A stretch of DNA of 64,000 bases from Gymnorhina tibicen (GCA_013399875.1 VXAZ01007538.1:434001-498000), one strand, 5' to 3'. Numbered from the stretch's first letter, positions 1-17,484 are shown. Numbers and translations: made by a program. The notes: generated from the letters alone by a model not told the origin.

Positions 1-2723
1 AAGTCTGAAGTGGGAGAGCTTGGAAGGCAAATTAAAAGTAGATCCGTCATTAGCTCAGTTCTCCTCAAGCATGGCAGCTTTTATAGGACAGCAGGGTGGG
101 TCAAATAGATTAATTTCCTTGGTGCTACAGAAGAAGTATTTGCACAGCCTTTCCTGAGGAGCCCACCTCTGGCAGTTAATGACATAAAGTACTGACTTGG
201 ACGTGACTTCTATACACACCAGCCTCCTTTCCTTTGGGATTCCCTTTTTGATGTTGTTCCTCTTTCCTCTGTGCAGTTCAAGATGTGCTTCTCACATGGT
301 TGTTGATGAACTGGAGAGCACCAGTTGAGTTGATGTCACAGACAGGGCAAGAGAGATGTTCAGGCACTTGGTCTGTGCTCAGTGCCCTTTCATTCTGCAT
401 CTGTCAGTCTAGTGTTTCATCCGTGCCTGGAAGCTAAATCAGCTGGAGCTGCACATGACAAGTTCTTGTTAGGCACTGGAAGAGGACTGCTAGCTTGTCT
501 TTGTTCTTTGCCTTCAGACTCAGTAGGTTGTGGACCAGCAGAGATGGTTATTAGCCCTTACTGAGAGTTTGCCTCTTTCAGTGAGGTAAAGGCCCTTGTT
601 TAAATGAGACATGGGATGGCTGGTCTATAGGCTGCTTCCATTGGCACCTGGCACACAACTCTCACCTTCAGTAACATGTAGTTGCTGAACCTGTAGTAGC
701 TTTTGGATCCTTTTATTCCTCTATTGTAGCAGGGCAGAGAAACTTTCAGAAGTTTACTGGTGTTCTCGGGGCTGGCACTGAGCAGTGTCCTTAAAACATT
801 AAAATGTGCAGGAAATGAAGGAGAGACTCCCCTGCCTTGCCAGACAGAAGGTATGTGTAGCCACAGTCCCTCACCTCCCGTGTTTTGGTAACTGAGTTGG
901 AGACTGCCTGGAGCAGTGTACTGAACAGCTGCTGTCTGCTTTACCTGGGGAGAGAGTGCTTTGCCTTTGAGGTTTCCCTTTAGCTCTTCTCTTGGATTTG
1001 CCTTTGCCTGCCTCTCCTTCACTTGCCAGCAGTGCTTTTCTTGTCTGCTCTTGTCTTCTTCCTCCATCTTACCCGTCCCCTAATGGAAGCAGGTTGCCTT
1101 TGAACCAGGCAGAGCATACCTCCAATGCACAGCAGTGATCCACAATCCTGTGCTGCTTTGAGATGTCTCATGCAGCTGCTCTGGGAGCTTCCCTGAGCCT
1201 GGGCAACAGGCGTTAGTTGCTACAGTTTGGAGCGGGAGACTTGAATTTTCCCAGCACAGTCTTGCAGTCAGCACCACTGAGGCTCAAAAGCAGCTTTGGG
1301 ATCCATAATGTAGTTGTTTTAAAGGTGAACTATTCAGAAAATAAATGTCCTAGGCTCCATCAGGATGTGTGCTGTTAAGTCACTGTGATGTATATATTGC
1401 TTCTGCTTCTGGCTTTCCTTATGGTAAGGCAGTCATCTGTCCTCATCAGAGTCATCCTCTCCTCCTCAGCACACAAGAAAACCTGGGACATAGTGTGAAC
1501 ATGCACTCATTTTCATGTAGGTCTTTCAGCTGCTGAGTTCCAGCTGCACACAGGGCATTTTCTTCCAGTGCCTGCCCAGCTCTTTGTGCTGGGGAGGTGG
1601 CAGGAGAAGCAAAGCAGAGTGGGGAAGGGATCTAAAGTCCCACCTTAACACCAGAGGTGGTGTGATGTGTTGGTGGTACTGACGTCAGAGAGGGAAAGTC
1701 TGTCTCTGCCTCAGCACAATTCTCATTCTCACCCACTCAAGCAGGAATCCCCAAAGCCTTTTATTCAGTATAATAAAAGGTGTAAGGAGATTTTGCTGCT
1801 GCAGAGTTACTACCTGCAAAACAGGCTCCCCCTAGGTGAGCATCCTTGGAAGATAAACATCAGAAGAATTCCGGCAGCTGAGCTGTGGGATCTGCCAACC
1901 CCTGTGTAGTCACATACCTATTCTGCAGAAACCTTTTGGGAGAGAAGGGAGAAGGATTTCTCTGCCTGATGATTTTCATAGGGGTGCCAGTGTTGAGGGA
2001 AATGAGTGTACGGCACAAAGTGGCAGCCACTGCCTTGGTGTAGATATGTTTCCTGAACCAGTGTGAGTATGGTCAAGGCTAACATGAATGCTTAGCATTA
2101 AGTTGTACTGCAGCAGTACAGGCTGAAAATTTGGGAGCACCAACCTGTCTCAAGGCACTATCTGTAAGCTCCTTCTGGGGGATCCTGGACTCCTAAATCC
2201 ATTTCTGTTACAGCTCAGGGTGAGTTGTTGTTTGTATGGGGCCTCTTTCAGCTGGTGTAAATAAAGGGGACACTTCTTAAAACAATGTCTGCAGCTTTGC
2301 ATTTTTTTCTTTACCCTTAAGGGCGCTTTGAAGTCCCCTATGAGAGATACAGGCTGATAGGTGCTTGCTTAATGCCATCACTCTTGACACTTACACTGCT
2401 TAGCCTATCCCTCTAAAAGGTGTTGTACTTACTCATCTCCTATCTGGCTGTGAGAGGTTTGTAATTGCAAGGGAGGGCTTGTGCCTGTGCCCCTGTCTGT
2501 GTAGGGGACAGGGCAATAATTGAGTTTAGTCATGTCCCCAAATTAAGATTCCCACCCTGACAGAGTTCACTTCATCTGAGGGCATCAGATACTTTGATGT
2601 TTAAGTGGGCTCTGAGCCTGAACTTAGCTAATGCTCACAAAGTCTTTGCTTCTTGCTGATTTTTTTTTTTTCATTTCTTGATGCTGTCTGACAGATGAAT
2701 GTTTGTTCTCTTTTGTTTTCCAG
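1..2723 (+). other. RPP30: RPP30 intron, 3' part (no exon seen)
   Basis: The stretch lies upstream of the first recognisable RPP30 exon and ends in a polypyrimidine tract and CAG acceptor at 2721-2723. I looked for the preceding RPP30 coding segments (the region corresponding to human MRRYTISSALNLMQICKGK) and did not find them, so they should lie left of the window. The 155-residue minus-strand frame at 600-1067 and the smaller frames here resemble no family I know and have no gene-like context. A poly-T run lies near 2660. Confidence 0.75.
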
Positions 2724-2753
2724 AACATAGTTATATCTAGTGCAGCTGAAAGG
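2724..2753 (+). CDS. RPP30: RPP30 coding exon (30 nt, NIVISSAAER)
   Basis: A 30-nt phase-0 micro-exon flanked by a TTTTGTTTTCCAG acceptor and a GTAAGT donor. It encodes ten residues equivalent to human NVIISSAAER. Confidence 0.93.
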
Positions 2754-5700
2754 GTAAGTCCCAGATTGTTTTTAAGTCAGAACAATTTGACAATTTACCT
2801 GTGGCTAAAAATACAGCTTTAATTACACATTAAACATATAAAAATTGTAAATTTAAATACGGTTGCCATTACCAAAGAATTATATTGTGGGTTTGGGGAT
2901 TTTTTTTTTTGGTTGGTTGGTTTGTTTTGTTGGTTTTTGGGGGATTTTTTTGCTGCGGCTGTGGTATTTTCCATGACTGTTTTCTCCCAGATGAAGACTC
3001 TGTTTGCCAAAATAGTGATATTTGCTTGATTTCCTGGTATCTTCAGTAGCTTGCTGTTATATAGCATTTAATCCTGCCTATCTGATAGCCTTGCCCTGCC
3101 TGCTCACACTGTCAGCCTGTGAGCGAGGGCACTCACACATCCAAACTTCTTTGTTTTGTTTTAGGCTCTAGAACTCCGAGGTCCTTATGATGTGGCTAAT
3201 CTGTATCCTTTTCCAAAGTCAAAGGCAGCAGTTAGTAGTAACATTTGAAAGTTTAAAGTGGTTTTGAAATTCTTTTCATCCTTTACAGTCCTTGAACTTT
3301 ATACAGTGGTACTTGTTGGTGACCAGTTCAATGAATCAGGGCTCTGAGTGTGTGTGGAAGGGGCAACAGATCTTGGTCATGGGGTGGCATGAGCAGTCAC
3401 TGTAAATAATGTTTGTGTTCAGCTGCAGGAATGCTTTGTTGTGATATGCGTTAATGTTGTGTGGGTATAAATGGAGAAATGAATAAAACCCATAAAAATC
3501 TATGGACACTGTGAACCAAACAAGAAATTATTACTTAGTATCTCAAATGCCACATTTTTGGTAGCAGAAGCTATAAGACTTTATGTAAAATTAGAAGTTC
3601 CTGTCTGAGCAGTAACTACTTCTGTTCGGAATTTCCTAGTCCTTAGGTACACATGTAATGTTAAATCAGTGGTTGTGTTCTAGAAACAAAGGCGAGTGTC
3701 TTTCCTTCCCTTCTTTTAGGAGTTCAGATGCATTTTTATTACTCTCCCCACCCCAGAAGCACATATCTGGCCTGTCCCTCAAAGGGAAGGAGTGTGCTCT
3801 GAGTCATGAGAACCGTGTGGGAGGCTGTGTGGCCTGGAAGGATTTTATGCGCAACGTTTTCTTCCCTCTTAAAATGAGCAGTCAGGCTCAACCCAAATTA
3901 ACACAGCTAATGTTGTGTCATCCCTGCTAAGGTGTCTGGAAACTTCAGCTTAATGCTTTTGCATCAGACAGTACCCTGTCCCCAAAACTGAAATTTTCCG
4001 TGGGGTAGTTTTTTTGCTTGATTATGCATATCTAAAATGTTCCTCTGTTGACAGACTTTTATTTTCAAAAGTACAGCTTCTTGTCTGGAAAGAAGCAACA
4101 TTGCCAGGAGCTTTCCAGGAGAGCTGCTGGGGAACTGCAGCCAGGAGAATTGGGTGCCTCATTTCTCTGCCTCTGGGTAACCTTATGCAGAATGTCACTT
4201 TGAGTTACAGTTTCACTAATTCGAAGTTATTTGTAGAGTAAGCAAACCTATCATGCAGAGAGACTTCCCTGTTGTGTTTGTTGCTTCTGTGTGTTTTGAT
4301 CCTGAGCAGCAGCGACAGAGGTTTGCTGTTTGGCCTGTCAGAAAGCGAAGCAAAGGCAGCTGTGTCCACCAACTGCAGAGCCACCATGCTGCATGGAGGT
4401 AAGCACTTGTAAGCTCCTCTAAATAACTTGCATTTGTTGAACTAAGTTCTTGCTGATGCATATTCTCCAAAAGGTCTGAGACTTTATAGAGCAAGTCAGA
4501 TCGGGGTTTTAGCTTCTTTGTCCAAAGGACAAAGAGCTTTGCATGAAGAGGAGCTTGTGTGGCAAGGGTGTTTTATTTTCCCTTGTTGCCAAGTTGGCAA
4601 ATCAGAGGCTGAACTGATGGTGCTGTCTGTGCTGGAGGGCTTGCTCAACCATGTTAATGAGTCATAAATGGTTTAGCCAAAGTAGGGACCTGCCTGCTGT
4701 GCTTCATAGTGAAACTATCCCATTTCAGAAAGGTTTGAATGCTGATCTTGGTGACATTGACAGAAACTAAGTGATTGACTTCAAAAAAATGGGGATGCAT
4801 GTGTTTTGCATTTGCCTTTTTGCAGCATGTGTGCAGAAGCAACCTTAGTCATATCCCTTTTTGATGCTTTAGTATGTGGATTATTTCTGACTCATTCTTC
4901 AGTGCAGATCATTTCAAACTCACGGCAAAATCAACAGTTTTTCTCCAGCCTGCTACTCATCTACATAGAGATACAGAGTGTGTTGAAGGAATTTTTGTCA
5001 AATTTTTGTGGGATTTCTCAAGCCTGTCATCTATCTTTGAAATTAAATAGCAGGTGTGATTTCCCTTTGCCCCAGAGAGGGTACTAGGCCAGAATAAGTC
5101 AATGTATTTTGGCAAGGTTCTTGCAGAGCTTCTTTGCTAATAGAGTATTTGTAGGGAATCTCTTCTAACTCAAATTTTGCAGAGAAGCTTCATGCCAGTA
5201 ATTATGAAATTGGATTGGACTCCTAGTGGGTTATTTGACAAATGTGAGGATTTGGGTAACATCACACACCAGTATTTTATATTAATGTTGAGGGTTCGGT
5301 AAATAAAATTCTTGAATACTATCAAGTGACTTCCTTGGTATGTAGGGGATCCTCTGCCAATACAGCTGTGCCCACATAGTCTAAGAATCCTGGGGCATAT
5401 GAATGCATTTTTAGTATTTTTTTAAGAACAGTATGTTTGGCTCAGAAATGCTTTTGACAGTGCTTCAAGAATGTGTCCTTCTGTGATTATTGAACTGACT
5501 AAACCTGGTTTCCTATGGTTTTGTGTCTCTGCAGCTCCTTAGCCCCTGCAGACCTCAGTTTTCCTTGGTTTGCTATAATTCTACTCCCACCATTTTATTT
5601 CCCCCCATAGTTTCTCCACTCTGTAATGCAGTGAATCCTGAGCTCCTACCCGTGCAGGTTGCTTCCCTGCTGTGTGTGCTGACTGACTGGCTCAACATGT

Positions 5701-5909
5701 CCAACTGTGCTTGGGGCATGGACACCTGAATTGAGTATGCTTTAAATGCGTTTGAGTATTTGAGGTACTGGTACTGCAGCTTCTGCTTGTATATTCCAGA
5801 AACTCGAAAGAGTGCCTGTGGTGTGGTGTACACGGTGAAGAAGCCTCGCAAGGTTGAGGAGGAAGAAACAGCAGTGCCAGCCTGCAAAAAAGCTAAGACT
5901 CAAGCTTGA
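2724..5909 (+). CDS. RPP30: RPP30, ribonuclease P/MRP protein subunit p30 (3' partial, C-terminal 85 residues)
   Basis: Join of 2724-2753, 3165-3202, 4319-4398 and 5800-5909 (258 nt; 85 codons plus TGA at 5907-5909). The reading frame stays open across all three introns. The encoded blocks NIVISSAAER, ALELRGPYDVANLGLLFGL, SESEAKAAVSTNCRATMLHG and ETRKSACGVVYTVKKPR match the C-terminal part of vertebrate RPP30, a TIM-barrel-type protein subunit of nuclear RNase P and RNase MRP that supports 5' maturation of tRNA and pre-rRNA processing. The tail (KVEEEETAVPACKKAKTQA) is acidic then lysine-rich, like the nuclear-localising tail of human RPP30, but differs in detail. About two thirds of the protein (human length 268) lies upstream of the window. 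The gene runs convergently toward ANKRD1. Identification is by protein recognition; the splice junctions are read from the sequence. Confidence 0.95.
2889..2951. repeat. RPP30: G/T-rich low-complexity tract in RPP30 intron
   Basis: T runs interleaved with short G runs, including GGTTGGTTGG. The sense RNA strand carries several GG and longer G runs, so a weak two-tetrad quadruplex is conceivable. It is in the 30-nt-exon-to-next-exon intron. Confidence 0.75.
3165..3202 (+). CDS. RPP30: RPP30 coding exon (ALELRGPYDVANL)
   Basis: A 38-nt exon after a T-rich TTTTAG acceptor. It ends in an incomplete codon (CT) that is completed by the A at 4319, giving Leu. Its donor is GTATCCTTTT rather than the usual GTRAGT form. 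Confidence 0.92.
3203..4318 (+). other. RPP30: RPP30 intron with U12-type (minor spliceosome) 5' splice site
   Basis: The intron starts GTATCCTTTT (3203-3212), a full match to the minor-class 5' consensus RTATCCTTT and unlike the GTAAGT donors of the neighbouring introns. The acceptor CAG is at 4316-4318. A possible branch motif, TCCTGAGC, sits near 4300-4307; its adenosine is about 13 nt from the acceptor, within the usual short U12 distance, but it differs from TCCTTAAC at two positions. Protein continuity (DVANL to GLLFGL) fixes both boundaries. The interior shows no other feature; the 90-residue frame at 3658-3930 is intronic and unrecognised. Confidence 0.75.
4319..4398 (+). CDS. RPP30: RPP30 coding exon (GLLFGLSESEAKAAV)
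   Basis: An 80-nt exon following GACAG and ending CATGGAG before a GTAAGC donor. It encodes GLLFGLSESEAKAAV followed by STNCRATMLHG, near-identical to the human protein. The antisense frames across it are shadows. Confidence 0.95.
4399..5799 (+). other. RPP30: RPP30 last intron
   Basis: A GTAAGC...TTCCAG intron of 1401 nt. I see no repeat family, RNA gene or extra exon in it. Confidence 0.8.
5800..5909 (+). CDS. RPP30: RPP30 terminal coding exon
   Basis: Begins after ATATTCCAG, completes the Glu codon left by the previous exon, and encodes ETRKSACGVVYTVKKPR then a Glu-rich and Lys-rich tail, ending in TGA at 5907-5909. Confidence 0.95.
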
Positions 5910-6900
5910 GGACTGAACCAGTTGTAACAGGAGTCTCCATCTCTTCTTTACCCAGTGTTGAGTCTCCCTCCAACCTCCAGCCAACCTAATTTTTCCTTTA
6001 CTACCTTGCTTAGTCTGCAGAAGAATTATTCTTCCAGCATTCAAGTGAGGAAAGCTGTGTGAATGAGACTGCTGTATAGTATTCACCACATCTGAAAGGT
6101 CATGCTGGGCCTCTGGCCAAGGTCAGGAGACTGACTCTTCACCCTGCCTTAGGTCTCCTGGAGTTAATGCAAACTCAACATTTTTAACATGAAAATTTTC
6201 ACTTGTACGCATGCATTCCTATTTTATTAAAAGCATGTCTAAGAACACATGCCTTCATAGTCTAGCTCTTCTGGTTTCTCAGGTTTTAAACACATCTCTG
6301 TACAACTGCAAGCCAGTAGATGAAGTTTACCTTCAAGTGGCTGTGAAGAAGAATAATAGTACAGTAAAAAAAAAAATTGCTTCCTATTCAGTTTTGTGAT
6401 CAATGACTGTAATGAAGATCCCAGGATTTATCAGTTGCTAGGAGGTATCTTGGATTTGGGTTACAGTAGGAGTGACTGACCTGACCTGCCAGATACATAT
6501 CCCAAAGGCCACTGTGTGTCCTGCAGCACTTAAAAACAAACAGTACCATTAGATGGTTGCCATAGGTGGGAAGGAAGAGCCAGAGCTTAGACTGAATGTG
6601 TGCTCAGCAGGGGGTGTTGCAGTTGCAGTGTAGGAGCTGTCTCACCTAGGCCTGAGCAGCCTCCACCTCACATCATCTTTACTGCACCATTTCCTTCTTT
6701 ACGTCCTGCTCTGGAATTGTTGTCTATGCACATGTTCATTTTGCTGCCTCTTGCTTTTCTGTTTTTCTTCCTTTTAATGCCTCAGTAAACCTGACCTGGC
6801 TGCCAGAAAACCAATCAAACAGATATATAATCAGCAGAGCATTTTCAGAGCTCTTCCAAATGTTGACTGAAGTTTTTCTTTTCATTAAATGAATACAAAA
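5910..6900 (+). other. RPP30: Probable RPP30 3'UTR; cleavage site uncertain
   Basis: There is no AATAAA close to the stop. Two ATTAAA variant poly(A) signals occur, at 6226-6231 and 6884-6889. The first is about 320 nt past the stop and is followed by a T/G-rich stretch, so it is a reasonable candidate; the second would give a roughly 1-kb UTR. Which is used cannot be decided from sequence alone. Confidence 0.45.
6226..6231 (+). terminator. RPP30: Candidate RPP30 poly(A) signal ATTAAA
   Basis: The most common variant of AATAAA, correctly placed downstream of the stop and with a T/G-rich stretch (CTTCTGGTTTCTC) about 40 nt beyond. Confidence 0.35.
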
Positions 6901-8116
6901 ATCACGTAAGTTACTGTACTAAGATACTGTTGAGCCAGTTTTACTGTGAGTATTCCAGTCCTCTATTGGTGCCTGACAGCAAGTTGAAAAGTAGAAGTTG
7001 TAACACGTAAAATACAGCAGAAATCCTGCAGTGGGTCGTTTCTGGGCTCTTGGTAACTGGACTGAGCAGAATAGAGGAAGTTCTCATAGACTTAACAGTT
7101 CTATGTAGTGCTGGTGTAAGTTACAACAGCTTTTGCTTCATTCAACAAATATGAAATATGTTTCCTGTATGTTATTACTCGTTGACTTTGTGACTTGAGT
7201 CCATTTTGTTATAGGTATTGGGGAGTTTTTTATGTGTGTGTGTATGTATGTATGTATGTATAAAGCTGTTTGTCATTTATGGACTTACCTCTAAAATGAT
7301 GCTGAAACCAGAGAAGAATCAAAATGTGTTTGGTGCAATTTCCTGAATGACACATGAATCTTGCCTTGGCCAGAGAATAACCTACTCTGAGCGTGTCAGA
7401 AGTTGTTTGGTAACTAACATATGGAAGGAGGCTTTGAATGCTTGAGATTCTTCTTGCTACTTGTTTGACTTTAAAAAATTAAACTCTTCTTCTTCGCCCT
7501 TTGTTAGATACAGTACTTCAGAAGCTGATTGAAAAGTTTCTTCTCCCTCAGTTTCCTGAAGCATGTTGCTGTGGCCACTTGGGTGCCTGAACAGTTGGAC
7601 TGCTGCTTGGTTAGATGATGAACAGACTGGGTTAGCCAGCACTGATGTCATTTCTGTTTCCTGCAAGACTAGCTCCCAGTGTCCGGGTAATGGTGCAGAA
7701 ACAAGCAGGAAAGTCGTGGCTTGCAGAGAAGGGCAGCAAGTGGAAATGTGCCATAATTTTTATGGAGAAGGATGTGTTCACAAATTAGGCCTACAGCTGG
7801 CAAGGTGACACTTGTGCATTACGGTGCTTGTGTGAGAAAAGTCTCGTGTCTGAAGCTGTTGGTCTCAGTCTAGGAGAGCTGCCTGCAGACAGAGTAGGTG
7901 ATTCTTTTGCTTGCTTCTCTGTGGGGTTAGTGTAAATTCACTCCAAAATTGGCACTCCAGGAACAACTCTTCTTTGCTGCCCACTTCTGACTTCACCTCA
8001 GGACATTGCTTTGGCCAGACTATAAAGCTAGCTGACATGGGTTGGTGAAGGAGTTTGAGAGCCCCTGGCATATTTTTCTATCAGGCCACCCAATGGATAA
8101 ATAGAAATTTAACTGA
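6901..8116. other. Intergenic spacer between RPP30 and ANKRD1 (left part)
   Basis: Non-coding spacer between convergent genes. The only clear content is the TG/TATG microsatellite at 7231-7262. The frames at 7457-7808 and 7865-8071 show no family signature. Confidence 0.7.
7231..7262. repeat. (TG)n(TATG)n microsatellite
   Basis: A short TG run grading into about five TATG units. It is probably length-polymorphic. Confidence 0.9.
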
Positions 8117-8673
8117 ATGCAGTGTCTAATACCCTTCTACTCTGCTCTCTCCCACCTGGAGTGCTGTGTCCAGCTCTGGGTCCTCAGCACAGGAAGAACA
8201 TGGAGCTGTTGGAGTGTGTCCAGAGAGGGCCACAAAGATGGTAAGAAGGATGGAGCACTTCTCCTGTGTGGAAGTGCTGAGAGAGCTGGGGTTGTTCAGC
8301 CTGGAGAATAGAAGGCTCCAGCACCACCTTATTGGGGCCTTTCAGTATTTAAAGGGAGCTTATAAGAAAGATTTCTCCAGAATTTTCATCAAGGCCTGTT
8401 GTGATAGGACAAGAGGTAATGGGTTTAAATTAAAAAAGGGTTGATTTAGTTTAGATACAAGAAAAAGGTTTTTTACAGTGAGAGTGGTTAAACACTAGCA
8501 CAGGTTGCCCAGAGAGGTGGTAGATGTCTTAGCTCTGAAAACATTCAAGGCCTGGTGGGACAGGGCTCTGAGCAACCTGATCTTGTTGAAGATGTCCCTG
8601 CTCATTGCAGAGGGGTTGGAGTAGATGAGCTTTAAGGGTCCCTTCCAGCCCAGAGTGTTCTGTGATTCTGTGA
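8117..8673 (+). mobile_element. CR1 LINE, 5'-truncated 3' end
   Basis: Sense-strand 3' portion of a chicken-repeat-1 non-LTR retrotransposon. The decayed end of the reverse-transcriptase ORF reads, in one frame (8166-8444), ERATKMVRRMEHFSCVEVLRE then LGLFSLENRRLQHHLIGAFQ, YLKGAYKKD and ACCDRTRGNGFKLKKG, which is classic CR1 C-terminal sequence. The non-coding tail follows (CAGGTTGCCCAGAGAGGTGG, GAGCAACCTGATC, GGGTCCCTTCCAGCCC) and ends in the diagnostic ATTCTGTGA-type microsatellite at about 8657-8673. Severe 5' truncation and absence of target duplications are normal for CR1. It lies between the RPP30 and ANKRD1 3' ends and is not expected to be active. Confidence 0.95.
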
Positions 8674-9120
8674 AATGGGACATGATGCCCCAGCTGGCAG
8701 CACTGAAGGTTGTCCTGCTTCTGCTAAAGCAAAGGGAGAAGTGTCTGTCTTTCCTAACAGGACTTGGCATCTCTCTTGGCTTGGGTAGCTGGAGGTGTCT
8801 TGTGCTCTACACAGTAGTGACTAACCAAGAAATGGTATTTTTAAAATCAAACTCAGTAATAGAACTGTAACTTTGTTTTACTAGCTACTCAAAATACTGT
8901 CTTTCTCCTTTCATATGTGCCTCCATTTAACAAAATAAGAAAGAGATGGGGTTTATCTAACAGTGAGTGGCAGGGAGGTAGCTCAAGGGATGGCTGCTCT
9001 TGGCAGCTGAGACTTTTTTTTTAGTTTTTAAGAATTTTACAGCAGACAAGATGTGAACTTCCTTTAAAGGGAGACAAAATTGCCTCATGCACACTCACCA
9101 CTCCATCATCCACTCCAGCA
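8674..9120. other. Intergenic DNA downstream of ANKRD1 poly(A)
   Basis: No gene. On the minus strand the first ~40 nt past the ANKRD1 cleavage region are G/T-rich (GGAGTGGATGATGGAGTGG), as expected for a downstream processing element. Confidence 0.6.
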
Positions 9121-9139
9121 AGTAAAAAGAACCACTCTG

Positions 9140-9145
9140 TTTATT
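9140..9145 (-). terminator. ANKRD1: ANKRD1 poly(A) signal AATAAA
   Basis: Minus-strand AATAAA followed by a G/T-rich downstream stretch. It is the best canonical signal after the stop; AATAAA-like hexamers in the 9693-9725 cluster could give a shorter alternative UTR. Confidence 0.7.
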
Positions 9146-9692
9146 TAATCTGATATGGATCAGTTCAAAATGTACAGAAAAAGCAGTACAAATTTACAAA
9201 TATACATAATCTGATTTTGCATTCTTCTATCATCATACTTTGTAACAGTCTAGTTTTAAAAAATTCTCTTCCCTGATACTATCTCCTCTCACCTTCACAA
9301 CATTGTATCTGAATCCTTCAGTCCAAAGGGGTACGTGGTGGTTGGAGCTCTGTCCTCAAGCTCAGTATCAACCACGATTGCCAAACCCTGAATAAACACC
9401 ATTACTCAACTACTTCATTAAATCCACTTGGCACCTCAGTGTACCTTCTCCCATTGCTCTTCCACATACCACCACTCAATTCACAGGTTATTTTAGTAGT
9501 GACACAAGGCAACAGTTTCAAGTATTTGCTACTTAAGAGCTATTGGAAGGCTTGAGGAAAGTTGCTAATATAGTTGAAAATGCTGCCATTTAAGACAAAA
9601 GGATTTATGTTGCTGGCAAAGATTGCATTTAGAGCAATTGCATCTATTAAAAAGAAGCTTAAATAATATTGAAGATCATTAAAAATTACTTT

Positions 9693-9725
9693 TAAATAAA
9701 TAAATAATAAATAGAAATAAATAAA
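9693..9725 (-). promoter_or_regulatory. ANKRD1: AU-rich element cluster in ANKRD1 3'UTR
   Basis: On the minus (sense) strand this 33-nt stretch contains five ATTTA pentamers, several overlapping. Such class-II-like AU-rich elements are known to bind mRNA-stability factors (HuR, TTP, AUF1 families) and are common in immediate-early, stress-induced transcripts. ANKRD1 is a rapidly induced gene, so a role in message turnover is a sensible inference. Confidence 0.65.
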
Positions 9726-9923
9726 GCCATTTTAGAGCTAGTGGAATTTTAACACTCAACCTGTCTTTCAAAATAATTTCTTTGCAGGTTTTTTGCAGTT
9801 TTCAGTGAAGGCACCTCAAATAATCCAGTGCCATAAATATTTTCAATAGATGTTCAAGGACATTTTCATCCAGGTTTGTGGGAAGAATTTCAAAGCAGCA
9901 AAAAGCGTGGTCTGGTTTTTTCT

Positions 9924-17158
<7,235 letters not shown>

Positions 17159-17226
17159 GTTTGCTGGTGTTCAAAGGCTGTGCTCCTGTAGGGCTGACAC
17201 CTCCCAGGGCTCAGGCCAGCTCTGCA
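17159..17226 (-). other. ANKRD1: ANKRD1 5'UTR (predicted)
   Basis: About 65-70 nt between the start codon and the position 25-30 nt downstream of the TATA box. It contains no upstream ATG. The exact TSS is inferred from TATA spacing. Confidence 0.6.
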
Positions 17227-17248
17227 GGGACCACCACACTCACTGCAC

Positions 17249-17255
17249 TTATATA
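17249..17255 (-). promoter_or_regulatory. ANKRD1: ANKRD1 TATA box (TATATAA)
   Basis: Minus-strand AGATATATAAGTGC with TATATAA at 17249-17255, about 90 nt upstream of the ATG. A strong TATA box fits a tissue-specific, inducible gene such as ANKRD1. Confidence 0.85.
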
Positions 17256-17280
17256 TCTTTGGGAGAACTGTGCTTGAATG

Positions 17281-17286
17281 AGATAA
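17281..17286. promoter_or_regulatory. ANKRD1: GATA site in ANKRD1 promoter
   Basis: AGATAA on the plus strand, about 30 bases upstream of the TATA box. GATA4 is an established activator of ANKRD1; the match is to the core WGATAR only. Confidence 0.45.
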
Positions 17287-17326
17287 TCTTCCAACCTGGG
17301 AATCCAAGTATGCCCCTTGCGCTCGC

Positions 17327-17332
17327 CAGCTG
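17327..17332. promoter_or_regulatory. ANKRD1: E-box CAGCTG in ANKRD1 promoter
   Basis: Palindromic CAGCTG about 100 bases upstream of the predicted TSS; a second copy is at 17546-17551. It is a typical bHLH core in muscle promoters, but the motif alone is weak evidence. Confidence 0.4.
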
Positions 17333-17348
17333 AGAGGTGGCTCACGCT

Positions 17349-17354
17349 CATTCC
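17349..17354. promoter_or_regulatory. ANKRD1: TEAD/M-CAT core CATTCC
   Basis: First of three CATTCC/GGAATG cores within 140 bases upstream of ANKRD1, about -125 from the inferred TSS. Confidence 0.45.
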
Positions 17355-17457
17355 AGACACGTTAATGAGCCAGATCTGGTGTCGAGGCAGCAGAGGGGCG
17401 TCAGTTGGGCGAGGAAGGGTGAGAGCCCCACGGTCTGACCACACCAGGACAGGAATC

Positions 17458-17484
17458 GGAATGAAATGTGAGCTCATCATTCCT
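17458..17484. promoter_or_regulatory. ANKRD1: Paired TEAD/M-CAT sites (GGAATG and CATTCCT)
   Basis: GGAATG at 17458-17463 and a full M-CAT CATTCCT at 17478-17484, in opposite orientation and 14 bases apart, about -235 to -260. TEAD factors with YAP/TAZ are established drivers of ANKRD1. Confidence 0.6.

Larger units (their letters stand above)
9121..9923 (-). other. ANKRD1: ANKRD1 3'UTR
   Basis: Runs from the TGA stop to a canonical AATAAA (minus strand, 9140-9145), with cleavage expected about 15-25 nt beyond. The roughly 800-nt UTR is AT-rich and carries an AU-rich element cluster at 9693-9725. Confidence 0.75.

Noticed and set aside
600..1067. 155-residue minus-strand open frame, the longest anonymous frame
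   Set aside because: It lies in an RPP30 intron, has no family signature, signal or domain, and no promoter or splice context. A frame of this size is plausible by chance in 64 kb.
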